Notes under the pieces: model-generated | The model's database searches: none | What the model was told of the DNA's origin: nothing | Seen by the model: the letters and a program-made list of their open reading frames with translations, nothing else | Shown: positions 53,756-63,400 of the stretch, piece after piece | Position numbering within the stretch: position 1 is the stretch's first letter | How the letters are laid out: every line of letters begins with the position of its first letter | Translations under genes and position numbers: made by a program | Origin: Haloplanus ruber | Lineage (GTDB): Archaea; Halobacteriota; Halobacteria; Halobacteriales; Haloferacaceae | NCBI RefSeq assembly: GCF_024494725.1 | Contig: NZ_JANHDK010000001.1 | Coordinates: 1,054,001-1,118,000, forward strand | Reading direction: 5' to 3' | Length of the DNA: 64,000 nucleotides

Positions 53756-53767
53756 TCTTCAAATCAC
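53756..53767 (-). promoter_or_regulatory. TATA-like promoter of cetZ
   Basis: Reverse-strand CGGTGATTTGAA, centred about 30 bases before ATG 53732. Confidence 0.45.
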
Positions 53768-53828
53768 CGCCGCGTCTCGGAGCGAGGGGCGACCCAGCGT
53801 CCGAGACGGGAGCCGTCACACCGAGCCG

Positions 53829-53839
53829 AGACTTTAGGA
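53829..53839 (+). promoter_or_regulatory. Promoter of the pilus-like operon
   Basis: AGACTTTAGGA, centred 30 bases before ATG 53864. It is the only promoter-like element before the overlapping genes that run to 58679. Confidence 0.5.
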
Positions 53840-53863
53840 GGGATACCGCGCCCACCGCGGGCC

Positions 53864-54574
53864 ATGAGCGACACCTTGGAGCAACGTGTCGACGCGCTGG
53901 AACGGGCGCTCACCGACGGACGAACGGCCGACGTGGATGGTCTCTCCGAAGCGGCCGAACTGGCGGAACGGCTCGACGAACTCGAAGCCACCGTCGAGAC
54001 GATAGACGACCGGGTGGCCGAACTGGAGGCGGGTGTGCAGGCCCTCCGCGGGTTCGTCGGCGGCGTCGACGCCGTCGACGAGGCGGTCGAACGGCGGGCG
54101 AACGCCGCTATCGCCCGGGTCGAACGACTCGAAACCGAAGTCCGCGAAGGGAGGGCCGAAGCAGGAACACTCCAGCCTGACCCGGGGCGGGGTGACGACG
54201 ACACCAGCAGCTCGAAGCGAGACGAGAGCGCCGCTGACGGCCGTATGCGGCGAGACGACGGCCGACCGGCCGCGAACCGCGCGCCCACCGACGCCGCACG
54301 GAGCGTCGGCCACGAACACGGTGGTCGCACCGCGCCCGCCGACGGAGAAGTCGACGCCGGCCGGAACGACCGGAACCCCCACGACTCGACCGGCGTGGGA
54401 CGGCACGCGGGAGCAAACGAGCCACCCGTCTCGACGCTCGCCGCAGCGGCGGCCGACACCGCCCGGACGGAGTTGGCGTCGGAGCCGGCAGTGTCCGACG
54501 AGGAGCGTGAGCCAGCGGGTGGAGCGACCGAGGCGGACACGACACTCGCCGAACGGGTCCGTCGGCTCCTGTGA
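53864..54574 (+). CDS. Coiled-coil protein, first gene of the pilus-like operon (DUF7310 type)
   Basis: 236 residues. Residues 1-105 form a coiled coil (LEQRVDALERALTDGR... AELAERLDELEATVETIDDRV). About 110-225 is a disordered Arg/Asp/Gly-rich linker, with a final LAERVRRLL helix. No membrane span. It probably acts as a cytoplasmic assembly factor. Its stop overlaps the next start as GTGA, linking it to the machine genes. Confidence 0.75.
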   Translation: MSDTLEQRVDALERALTDGRTADVDGLSEAAELAERLDELEATVETIDDRVAELEAGVQALRGFVGGVDAVDEAVERRANAAIARVERLETEVREGRAEAGTLQPDPGRGDDDTSSSKRDESAADGRMRRDDGRPAANRAPTDAARSVGHEHGGRTAPADGEVDAGRNDRNPHDSTGVGRHAGANEPPVSTLAAAAADTARTELASEPAVSDEEREPAGGATEADTTLAERVRRLL

Positions 54575-55005
54575 TCCGGACGGTCCTCGCGGTCCTGCTG
54601 TCGGTCGCCTTGCTCGCCGCCGTCGCCCCAGGAATCGACGAAGGGCGCCGGTCGCGAACGGCGACCCACCTCGACGACGCGACCGACCGCATCGAACGGG
54701 CGGCCCACTCGCTGCGTGCGCACGAGGATCCCACGCGTCCGGGGGTGACCGGGGCACGGCGCGTCGTTCGGGTTCGTGTTCCGGCCACGTCTTGGAGCGC
54801 CGCGGGGGCGACCCTGCGAATCGAAGGGGAGGGCGACCGGATCGGCTACCGACTCGACGGCCGGCCGCCCCACTGGACCACACTCCGGGGCCTCGACCTC
54901 CGGACGCCTGCGGGACCGGTCGCCCTCGAACGCCCGGGAGAGCACCGACTCGTCGTCTCGCTGGTCCGTGACCGGGGCGTCGGCGTCGTGATCGCCCGCG
55001 ACTGA
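54571..55005 (+). CDS. Small exported/anchored protein (DUF7311 type)
   Basis: 144 residues. One N-terminal hydrophobic helix (about 2-20, IRTVLAVLLSVALLAAVAPG) followed by a beta-rich extracytoplasmic domain of about 110 residues (VVRVRVPATSW... TLRIEGEGDRIGYRLDG). It is probably a membrane-anchored minor component. GTG start overlaps the coiled-coil gene stop. Confidence 0.72.
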   Translation: MIRTVLAVLLSVALLAAVAPGIDEGRRSRTATHLDDATDRIERAAHSLRAHEDPTRPGVTGARRVVRVRVPATSWSAAGATLRIEGEGDRIGYRLDGRPPHWTTLRGLDLRTPAGPVALERPGEHRLVVSLVRDRGVGVVIARD

Positions 55006-55044
55006 GGTCGAGATTCAAGGGTGATCGGGGGACCACGGCGTCGC

Positions 55045-56955
55045 ATGCGCCTACTGGATCGGTTACGGGACGGGGGCGATAGCGAGGCCAGCGGCGAGTG
55101 TGGCTGTGAGCCGACGGTGCGGTCGCCACGCGGGAACGACCCCGACCGACGCGGCACGCTCGTCGTCACGGCCGACAGTTGCCCCGCCAGCGGCGACCTA
55201 ATCGCGAACCCGGACTGTCGGGCGACGGTGATCGACGCGCTCGGCGGTACCGGCGTCGACGTCATCCACGTCAGAGCGGACGGCCGCGAACGGGTGTACG
55301 ACGATGGAGCGGTCGGGTTGCTCGTCGCGGCGGGCCGGTTTGCCGTCCGGGTCGCCGTTCACGACGAGCGACTGGCGGACCTGGCGCGCCGCGACCCGCT
55401 CGAGGCCGCCCGGACCGCGACCGGTCGCGCGGGACCCGTATCGACGCTGGCCGCGAGCACCGGCCTGGCTGCCGGCGCCGACCGGGTCGACGGATACGAG
55501 GCGGCGCTTGGAGCACGGACGGGGCCAACAGTCGCCGACGCGCGTCTGGATCGGCGTCCACCCCGCGACGCGAAACTGGTCGCCCGTCGCGAACTCGACA
55601 CCGGCGCAACGGTGCGACGATATCGGACGGGGACGGACGAGCGCTACCTGCTCGATCCGCCAGGGTGGCGGCTGGACGACGCGGAGCTAGCCACCCTCGC
55701 CGACGCGCACGACCGACTGGCCGAGACGACCGCCGAGGACGGCGGACGAGCGATTACCCGCGCCGTTCGGACGGCAACACCCGACGACGAGTCGGTGGCA
55801 GTGGCGACAGTCGAGCGCGTCCTCCGGCGTCACACACGCGGGCACGGCGTCTTCGAGGATCTGTTCGCCGATCCGCGGGTGTCCGAGGTCCTGGTGACGG
55901 CGCCGGTCACGGACAATCCGGTTCGCGTCGCCGTCGACGGCAAGCGGGTATCGACGAACGTCCACCTGACCCGACGGGGGGCCGCGGCGCTGGCCTCCCG
56001 GTTCCGGCGGGAGAGCGGGCGCGCCTTCTCGCGGGCGGCGCCGACCCTCGACGCGGCGACGCGCACCCGGAACGGCCAGGTCCGGGTGGCCGGGGTCGCC
56101 GATCCGGCGAGCGACGGCTACGCTTTCGTCTTTCGCACCGGCGACCGGACGGCGTGGACGCTCCCGGCGCTTGTCGCCAACGGGACGCTTCCGGCCGACG
56201 CCGCGGCGCTTTGCTCTGTCGCCGTTGAGCGTGCCGGCGCGGGGCTGATCGCTGGACCGCGGGGTGCCGGGAAGACGACGCTCCTCTCGGCGCTGCTGTG
56301 GGAACTTCCGCCGGCGACGCGAACCGTTGTCGTCGAGGACACGCCTGAACTCCCCGCGGCCCGCCTCCAGTCCGCTGGCCGTGACGTCCAGTCCGTGCGC
56401 ATCGAGACCGGCGATGGACCTGCACTCTCGCCGACGGCGGCGCTCCGAACCGCGCTCCGCCTCGGTGAGGGGGCGCTGGTCGTCGGGGAGGTGCGGGGTG
56501 AGGAGGCGGCGACGCTCTACGAGGCGATGCGCGTCGGGGCTGCGAGTAGTGCCGTCCTCGGAACGATCCACGGCGACGGCGCCGACGCGGTGTTCGAGCG
56601 GGTGGTGACCGACCTCGGCGTCCCCGCGTCCTCCTTCGCGGCGACGGACTTCCTCGTCACGCTCTCGACTGGCGAGAGACGCACCGTGGCGAGCGTCGAG
56701 GAGGTGCGCGACGCCGGGGACGGCGTCGCGTTCGAGCCGCTGTTCGAGCCTGCAACGGACGGTGCCGAGGCGACAGGGGTTATCGACCGCGGAAACAGCC
56801 GGCTCGTCGCGTCGCTGGCTCGACCGGGCGAGTCCTACGCCGACGTTCTCGACGTCCTCGACGACCGAGCCTCGCTACTTGCCGACCTCGCGAGGACGGA
56901 CCGAACCGACCCGGCGGCCGTCGACGCGGCCCACCGCGAGCGGGTGGGCGAATGA
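55045..56955 (+). CDS. Type IV pilus/secretion-type ATPase (PilB/TadA/ArlI-like)
   Basis: About 636 residues from ATG 55045 (GTG 55021 is possible). The N-terminal 250 residues are family-specific, with paired cysteines (GECGCEP, SCPAS, PDCRA). The RecA-like core has Walker A GPRGAGKTT at about 404-412, Asp box VVVEDTPELP, and Walker B with Glu in LVVGEVRGEE at about 479-488. It hydrolyses ATP at the inner face of the membrane to drive pilus or secretion assembly. It overlaps the platform gene (ATGA). Confidence 0.9.
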   Translation: MRLLDRLRDGGDSEASGECGCEPTVRSPRGNDPDRRGTLVVTADSCPASGDLIANPDCRATVIDALGGTGVDVIHVRADGRERVYDDGAVGLLVAAGRFAVRVAVHDERLADLARRDPLEAARTATGRAGPVSTLAASTGLAAGADRVDGYEAALGARTGPTVADARLDRRPPRDAKLVARRELDTGATVRRYRTGTDERYLLDPPGWRLDDAELATLADAHDRLAETTAEDGGRAITRAVRTATPDDESVAVATVERVLRRHTRGHGVFEDLFADPRVSEVLVTAPVTDNPVRVAVDGKRVSTNVHLTRRGAAALASRFRRESGRAFSRAAPTLDAATRTRNGQVRVAGVADPASDGYAFVFRTGDRTAWTLPALVANGTLPADAAALCSVAVERAGAGLIAGPRGAGKTTLLSALLWELPPATRTVVVEDTPELPAARLQSAGRDVQSVRIETGDGPALSPTAALRTALRLGEGALVVGEVRGEEAATLYEAMRVGAASSAVLGTIHGDGADAVFERVVTDLGVPASSFAATDFLVTLSTGERRTVASVEEVRDAGDGVAFEPLFEPATDGAEATGVIDRGNSRLVASLARPGESYADVLDVLDDRASLLADLARTDRTDPAAVDAAHRERVGE

Positions 56956-58679
56956 TCGACTACGCAACCGTCGTCGAGACGCTCGCGAGGCGGTGGCCGT
57001 GGCCCACGCCCGGCGACCCAACTCTCGACGGGGCGCTCGCGTATCTCCGTGTCCCGGTCGGCGCCTCGACGCTCGAGCGTGCGTCCCGAGTCGCCGGGAC
57101 ACTCGTCTGTGTCGTCGGCGCAGTCCTCGGGGCGCTGGTGGGCGTCGCGACGACGCCCAGGTGGGGCGTCGTCGTCACGGGAACCGGACTCGCCGTCGGT
57201 ATCGGGGTCCCCCTCGCCGCGAACCGCGGTCCCCGACTGGCGGCACGCCTGGCGCGGACGCGGGCGCTCGGATCGACCGCGGCGCTCGTCGGCCGAGCGG
57301 CGATGTGTTTACGGCTCGATCCGACGCTGGAACGGGCGGCCGCGTTCGCCGCACGGACGGGACGGGGAGTGCTCGCCCGAAGCCTCGACGGTCACGTGAC
57401 GCGGGCCACGGGCACCCCAGAGAGTGGCTTGGACGGCTTTGCCGACGAGTGGGGCGAGCGCTTTCCGGCGCTCAAGCGTGCGGTCTCACGACTCGGGGCC
57501 GCGGCGACGGCGCCGCCCGACGAACGGGAACGACACCTCGACCGCGCCGTATCGGCGGCACTCGACGGTGCCAGAGACGAGTTGGCTGCGTTCACGAGCG
57601 AGATTCGCGGCCCGGTCACGGGACTGTACGCCTTCGGCGTCCTCCTGCCGCTGGCGCTGGTGGGCGTCCTGCCGGCGGCGCGAGCGACGGGTGTACGGCT
57701 CTCGCTGACCGCCGTCGTCGCTCTGTATAACGCCGTTCTCCCGGCTGTCGTGGTCGGATCGGGGGCGTGGCTACTCGCCCGCCGACCGGTCGCCTTCCCA
57801 CCGCCGCGGATCGACTCGACACACCCCGAGACGCCGGATAGCCCCCTCCCCGCGCTCGCGGCGGGCGCCGTCACCGGCGTGGGCGGCGGCCTCGCCGCCG
57901 CACGGGTGGTCGCGCCGTGGGCGGTGCCAATCGCTGGGATCGGTCTCGGGGTCGGCACGGTGCTCGTGGTTCGCTTTCACGCGGCCAACGCGGTTAGAAC
58001 GCGGGTGCGAGCGGTCGAGGCCAATCTCGACGACGCGCTGTATCTGATCGGCCGACGGGTGGCGGCCGGGGAAGCCGTCGAGTCGGCGCTCGACGCGGCC
58101 GCCGGACGGGTCGAGGGCGCGACCGGTGACTTCCTCGGCGACGCGGTGGGTCGCCAGCGGCGACTCGGACTCACCGTGACAGCGGCGTTTCGTGGTGACG
58201 GCGGGCCGTCGAACGCTCTGCCGAGCCGTCGGACCGAGGAGATGGTGACCCTCATTGGTCTTGCGGCGACCGAGGGTGAGCCGGCCGGCGACGCGCTGGT
58301 CGCGACCGCCGAACACGTCGAGGAGCTGAGACGGGTCGAACGGACGGCACGACGGGAACTATCGCAGGTGACCGACACGCTCGCCAACACCGCGGCTGTC
58401 TTCGGTCCGCTGGTCGGCGGCGCAACGGTCGCGCTGTCGGCCCGCGTCGCACACACCGGAACGAGCGCCGGATTCGGTGCTGCACCCCTTCCGACCGGTG
58501 CTCTGGGTGTCGCGGTGGGAGCGTACGTGCTCTGGCTCGCGGCTGCGCTCACGACCCTCGCGACCGGGCTGACGTACGGACTCGACCGCACACTCGTCGG
58601 CTATCGCGTCGGCGTGGCGCTCTGTCTCGCGACCGTCGCCTACCTCGCGGCGTACGTCGGGGCCGGTGTCTTCCTGTGA
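56952..58679 (+). CDS. Type II/IV secretion platform protein (PilC/TadC/ArlJ-like)
   Basis: 575 residues with about eight membrane spans. Two T2SF-like cytoplasmic helical regions: about 95-215 (GLDGFADEWGERFPALKRAV) and 345-475 (EANLDDALYLIGRRVAAGEAVESAL ... RTARRELSQVTDTLANTAAV). This double-T2SF layout is the archaeal form. It anchors the ATPase and is thought to transmit its movement to the pilin subunits. Confidence 0.9.
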   Translation: MIDYATVVETLARRWPWPTPGDPTLDGALAYLRVPVGASTLERASRVAGTLVCVVGAVLGALVGVATTPRWGVVVTGTGLAVGIGVPLAANRGPRLAARLARTRALGSTAALVGRAAMCLRLDPTLERAAAFAARTGRGVLARSLDGHVTRATGTPESGLDGFADEWGERFPALKRAVSRLGAAATAPPDERERHLDRAVSAALDGARDELAAFTSEIRGPVTGLYAFGVLLPLALVGVLPAARATGVRLSLTAVVALYNAVLPAVVVGSGAWLLARRPVAFPPPRIDSTHPETPDSPLPALAAGAVTGVGGGLAAARVVAPWAVPIAGIGLGVGTVLVVRFHAANAVRTRVRAVEANLDDALYLIGRRVAAGEAVESALDAAAGRVEGATGDFLGDAVGRQRRLGLTVTAAFRGDGGPSNALPSRRTEEMVTLIGLAATEGEPAGDALVATAEHVEELRRVERTARRELSQVTDTLANTAAVFGPLVGGATVALSARVAHTGTSAGFGAAPLPTGALGVAVGAYVLWLAAALTTLATGLTYGLDRTLVGYRVGVALCLATVAYLAAYVGAGVFL

Positions 58680-58713
58680 AGACTCAAGTAGGGTGACGGG
58701 ACCACCCCGTTCC

Positions 58714-59181
58714 ATGTTCGACGTTTCGGTCGACGCGTGGTACACCTGGCTCGGAGTGTCGCTCGCGAGCGTCGCGCTGTTCGGCGTCGGCGCGTCGTTG
58801 CCGACGGCCCCACCGCCGGCCGCGGCCGACGCCGCCGACACGGTCGACCGGGCGGCTGGGTCGGCCGGCCCCGTCACGGCGGAACATCCGCTCGGGGCGC
58901 GGGCGGTTCGGGTCGCGCCGCGCCGACTCGGCCTCCGGAACGACGCCGGCACCACCCACGCGACGTTCGCGTTCGGGCCGGTGACGCCAGCCGTCCGAAG
59001 CGGGCCACTTGGCGACGTCCTCCGAGGAGCCCCGCCGTCGTCACGCTTCGAGTCACCAGCGGCGCTCTGTGACGCCGCGGAGAGCGCACGCAATCGGCCT
59101 CCACAGTGGCGGCCGGCCGACGGGTCGTTACTCGTCAGACGCGTCATCTGGGAGGGGTGTGATGTCACGCTCGTCGGGTAG
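58714..59181 (+). CDS. Membrane-anchored operon protein (DUF7283 type)
   Basis: 155 residues from ATG 58714. One N-terminal helix (about 9-28) with the polar side MFDVSVDAWYTW before it, then a soluble domain with Arg-rich and Thr-rich stretches. It has no classical prepilin cleavage motif, so it is more likely a pseudopilin-like or structural partner. It overlaps the next gene by 20 bases. Confidence 0.7.
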   Translation: MFDVSVDAWYTWLGVSLASVALFGVGASLPTAPPPAAADAADTVDRAAGSAGPVTAEHPLGARAVRVAPRRLGLRNDAGTTHATFAFGPVTPAVRSGPLGDVLRGAPPSSRFESPAALCDAAESARNRPPQWRPADGSLLVRRVIWEGCDVTLVG

Positions 59182-59560
59182 GGGGCAGGTCGAACCGACC
59201 GCCGCCCTCGTGGTCCTGCTGGCGGTGTCGAGCGCCGTCTCGGCCTACGCCGTCGCGCTCAACGGTGTGGGTGCCGAACACCAGGCTGACCGAGCGCTGG
59301 CCGGCCCGACTCTCGACCGTGTCACTAGTGTTCTCGTGACCGGAGGGGTCGCCGCCCCGACACGAACGGAACGCGCCCACCGCACCGGTCCCGACGGCTA
59401 TCGGCTGAACGTGACCGTCGCCGCGGCCGGCCGGCGGTGGTACGCGGGTGCGACCCCGCCACGGGGAGCGACGACGGACGCGGCGGGTCGTGCCATGAGC
59501 GTCCGTCTGGCTCCGGGGCGGGTCCGACCCGGTCGCGTCCGCGTGGAGGTGTGGTCGTGA
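59162..59560 (+). CDS. Class-III-signal (pilin-like) protein (DUF7285 type)
   Basis: 132 residues. The N-terminus MSRSSGRGQVEPTAALVVLL has Arg-Gly-Gln followed by a hydrophobic helix (VVLLAVSSAVSAYAVAL), fitting a PibD-type prepilin site cut after RG with a Glu at +3. The remaining 95 residues are beta-like. This is the best candidate for the major or a minor pilin of the system. The start overlaps the previous gene; the stop overlaps the next (GTGA). Confidence 0.78.
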   Translation: MSRSSGRGQVEPTAALVVLLAVSSAVSAYAVALNGVGAEHQADRALAGPTLDRVTSVLVTGGVAAPTRTERAHRTGPDGYRLNVTVAAAGRRWYAGATPPRGATTDAAGRAMSVRLAPGRVRPGRVRVEVWS

Positions 59561-60405
59561 CGAGCACCATCCTCGACGGCGTGTTCTGCCTGCTGTTGGT
59601 CAGCGCCGCGGTGGTGACGGTGACGACGGCGACGCCGCGAGAGCCAGTCGGTGAGGGGCGTGCACCGGACGTGGCCTCAACGGTGGCGACGACGACGGCG
59701 GCGGTGAACTACACGCTCGCGCCACGGTTCGACCGGACTCCCGTCGAGGGACCAGAGAGCGACGCCTTCGCCCGGACGGCCCACGGGACGCTAGCCGAAC
59801 TCCTGGCGCGGGCGACAGTGGGGGAGTTGACGGTGGGCGGCCAGCCGCTGTCCCGCGACCACGCGGGGCTCTCTCGAGCCGTCGTCCGCGCCGTCGAGGG
59901 GGCGGTCCGGACCAATCACACGCGGATCACCGCAGTCTGGCGGCCGTACCCGAACGCGTCGGTGACCGGGCGGATCACCGTCGGGGGTCGCCCTCCGCCG
60001 GACGTGCCGGTCCACACGGCGACGCTCACGGTTTCGAGCGGCTTCCCCACGACACGAATCGACGCACGGCGGGCCGGGGCGACGAACGGCATCGCGGGTG
60101 TCGCCGACGCCGTTGCGGCCGGTATCGTCGAGGGGCTGTTCCCGCCGACCCGGACCCGTTTGGCGGCCGGGGAGCGGGCGTCGTCGCTCGTCCGGCACCG
60201 GTATCGGCTCGCAGAGCGTCGGTTCGGCGTCGACGGACACACGACTCTGTCCGACGGCGACGTCGACGCCGCGAACGACCGACTTGCCGCCGCGCTCTCG
60301 GATCGGGTGGCCCGGGACCTCCGCGGCGCGAACGTGTCCGCGTCGACGGCCGCCGAGCGCGTCGGCGTCGGGCGTGTACGAATCGTCGTGAGGACGTGGC
60401 CGTGA
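59557..60405 (+). CDS. Exported operon protein (DUF7284 type)
   Basis: 282 residues. One N-terminal hydrophobic segment (about 5-25, ILDGVFCLLLVSAAVVTVTT) then a large Thr/Val-rich extracytoplasmic domain with several Asn-x-Ser/Thr sites (for example NYTL, NHTR, NASV) that could be N-glycosylated. No cleavage motif is obvious, so it may stay anchored. Both ends overlap neighbours by four bases. Confidence 0.72.
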   Translation: MTSTILDGVFCLLLVSAAVVTVTTATPREPVGEGRAPDVASTVATTTAAVNYTLAPRFDRTPVEGPESDAFARTAHGTLAELLARATVGELTVGGQPLSRDHAGLSRAVVRAVEGAVRTNHTRITAVWRPYPNASVTGRITVGGRPPPDVPVHTATLTVSSGFPTTRIDARRAGATNGIAGVADAVAAGIVEGLFPPTRTRLAAGERASSLVRHRYRLAERRFGVDGHTTLSDGDVDAANDRLAAALSDRVARDLRGANVSASTAAERVGVGRVRIVVRTWP

Positions 60406-63400
60406 CCCGACTGGCCGAGGATCGGCGGGCGCGGATCCCGTTTGCCCTGCTTGGCGTCCTGCTGCTGGTCGGTGCATCGACGTACGCCGCGACGATCAGC
60501 ACGCAGGGTCCGAGTCGCGTCGACCGCGGGGCTGCGGCGGCGATGGAGCGTGTATCGGCCGGATCGACGGCAGCCCTGCGCTCGGCGGTCGGGGAGGCGG
60601 CGCGAGCGGCCGCGGCCGAGCCGGTCACCGAGCCAGCCGCGACGCCGTTCGGACGCGTACTGAGCGACCGAGACCCGTTCCGCGACGCACTCCGGCTTCG
60701 GATCTATCTTCGCCTCCGCGAGCGATTGGAGACGACCCGCTATCGCCGGGGATCGGTGACGGCTGTCGCGTCGGTTCCCGAAGCAACGACACCGACGGGG
60801 GTTCGGCGGGCGCTGGATCGGGTGCGGGTAACCGGCGTTGAGAACGGAACGGCCCTCCGGGTGACGGTGCGGAACCTGACGGTGATGGTTCGTGACGGGG
60901 AGCGCGTCGTCGCCCAGGAGAACCGGTCTCGAACCGTCACCGTCTCGACGCCCGTGCTCGCGCTCCACGACCGCGCGTCGGCGTTCGAGACGCGGCTAAA
61001 CCGCCGTCCACTGGCGGGTCCGGGGCTGGGGCGACGGCTGACTGCCCGACTCTACCCGGTCGCCTGGGCACGGGGATACGCGCAGTATAGCGGGTTGCCC
61101 GTCGCCAACGTCGTCGGGACCAGACACGTCGAGACGGCGACGAACGGGGCGCTGCTCGAAACCCAGCGAGCGGTGTTCGGGCGGAGCGACCCGGCCGGCC
61201 GCCAGGCGATGCGTCGAGCGACACTGGAGCTCGGCGTGGACGACCTGACGGCGGCGTCGTCGGTAGACGGGGAGTGGGCGAAAGGCGTCGTTCCGCGTCC
61301 AAACCGACGCGTGAACGCGTCGACGCCGCTCCCGCCGCGCCGTGGGATGTCGCCGGACCGCCGGTTCGACGTCGAGGTGGCCCCACTGGCTGACCGCGCA
61401 CTGACGGGGTTGCGGACGGAGTCGATCCGGTCGAACCGGTCACTCGCCGACGCGCTCCGCGCCGCCTATCGCGTCGAGGCGGCGCTACGGACGACCCGGA
61501 AGCGACTCGACTCCGAGCCGCGACCGGACCCCGAGCCGCCAGGCCCGGAGTGGTTCCTGACGGAGACGCGTGTCGCGACCGATCATGAGGTGGAATCGAG
61601 CGTCGGGACAGCCCCTCAGGCGAGGGACGGCGAACGGCGGTTCGGCTCGTTCGCTCGGCACGTGACCCTCAACCGTCGAATCAAGTGGGTCTGGCGGCGC
61701 GATAACGATACGCGAGTCACGACCGGCGAGTGGACCGAACGCTATCGGGTCGGCGTGACCGTCGTGGGGTCGTACGCGCCGAACGGCTCGGCCCCTGCCC
61801 GCCCGACGGCGCCGCGGTTCGAGCGGGGCGGACCGCTCGACGGTCCGAACCTCGCCGACGTGCCCCGGAAGGCGCGAGAGCGGCTACTCGACCGACAGGG
61901 CGGGCGGAACGCCGTGGCGGCGGCCGTCGCCAATGAGAGTCTCGACACGACCGAAGCAACAGTGTACGGTGATCGGCCGTCCGATCTTCGGTCGTGGGCG
62001 TACGCCGATCTGAGGGGGGTCGCGGCGCGACTCGGCAACCGATCTGTCGAGGTTCGGGCGGGGGCAGTCGCGACCTACGGAGTCAACCCGCCGGGAAGCC
62101 TGTCGACCACCCTCCGCAAACGGCAGGCGACGCTCGTCGACCCGCCCGAACGGTACCAGGGCGTGGCGGATCGGGCGCGCGTCAACGCACGGGTCGCGTT
62201 GCTCAACGCGACGATAGCTCGGCTAGATCGCCGCGCGAAGGCACACGAACGGACGAAAGAGGCGTTTGGCGACGTCCTCGGTCGAGTTGGCGTCGAATCT
62301 CCCCAGACACTCGGGCAGATCTTCGAGGCGCGCAACACGCCGATCACGGCTCCGCAGGGTCGGCTCGCGGGTCGGCCGCCCGGCGGCCCCGTCGGCGTCG
62401 TCCCCGACGGCTCGCCAGCCTACCTCACCGTCGAGTCGGTGAGTCACGACCGGGCGCATGCCGTGGCGCCGTCGCGCTCGTATCGCCCGCTGGCGACGAA
62501 GAACGTCAACCTGTTCGTGGCGCCGTACGGGGACGCGGCGGACGTGGTGTCGGCGCCGGCGACCGACGGTGTCTCGCGGGTTCGGCTACGGACCGCCGCA
62601 CGGGTGCTCGTGGCGGCCGAACCGGTTGCGAACGACTCGGTTCGCGAGCAACGGCGCGCCCTCTCGCGGGCCGTCGCGTCGTCGGTCGGTCGGGTGCGGG
62701 CGCGGACACGCCGTGCCGTCCAGAACGAGACGCGACTCACGCGACCGGAGGCTGCGGCGGCAGTCGCGGCCGGCTTCGACCGGTGGGAGGGGCCCGGACG
62801 GCGGGCGCTCGCCGCGACCAACGGCTCGCTCGCCGCGGCGATAGCCGTCGCCGCGGGTCGCCGGGATGAGGCCCCACGGTCGGATCGCGTCGGTCGACTG
62901 GAGCGGCGACTCGACGCCGCCATCGCCGAGAGTCTACGTCACGACGCGACGACTGTCGCGGAGACGGTGGTGGCGCGGACACTGACGCGGGTGCGGGACC
63001 GGGCACTGGCACGGGCGAGCGAGGCGGCGACGGACCGACTCGCCCGTGGCCGTCTGAACGAGACGCTCGGTGTGGTGCCAGCCGGGTTTCCGGTCGCCCC
63101 CGTCCCGGGGTACTGGTACGCGACGGTCAACGTCTGGGCGGTGCAGGTCCGGGGCGCCTACGCGCGGTTCACGCTCCGAACCCAACGCGGCGCGCCGACA
63201 CCCGGGGGTGCGATCCGGTATGTGCGCGACGGCTCGACGGTTCGGGTGGACGTCGACGGCGACGGACGAGCCGAGCGTCTCGGCCGCGACGAACGGATCG
63301 ACTTCCGGACGCGGACGGTCGTCGCCGTCGCGGTTCCACCCGGTCGGAGCGGCGTGGGCGACGTCAACGGCAACGCCGACGAGCGAGGGGGGAGTTGGCC

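Noticed and set aside
52656-53855. Longer start for the CetZ protein
   Set aside because: The extension contains no conserved sequence and covers the promoter; the family starts at MKSVLIG as in known CetZ proteins.
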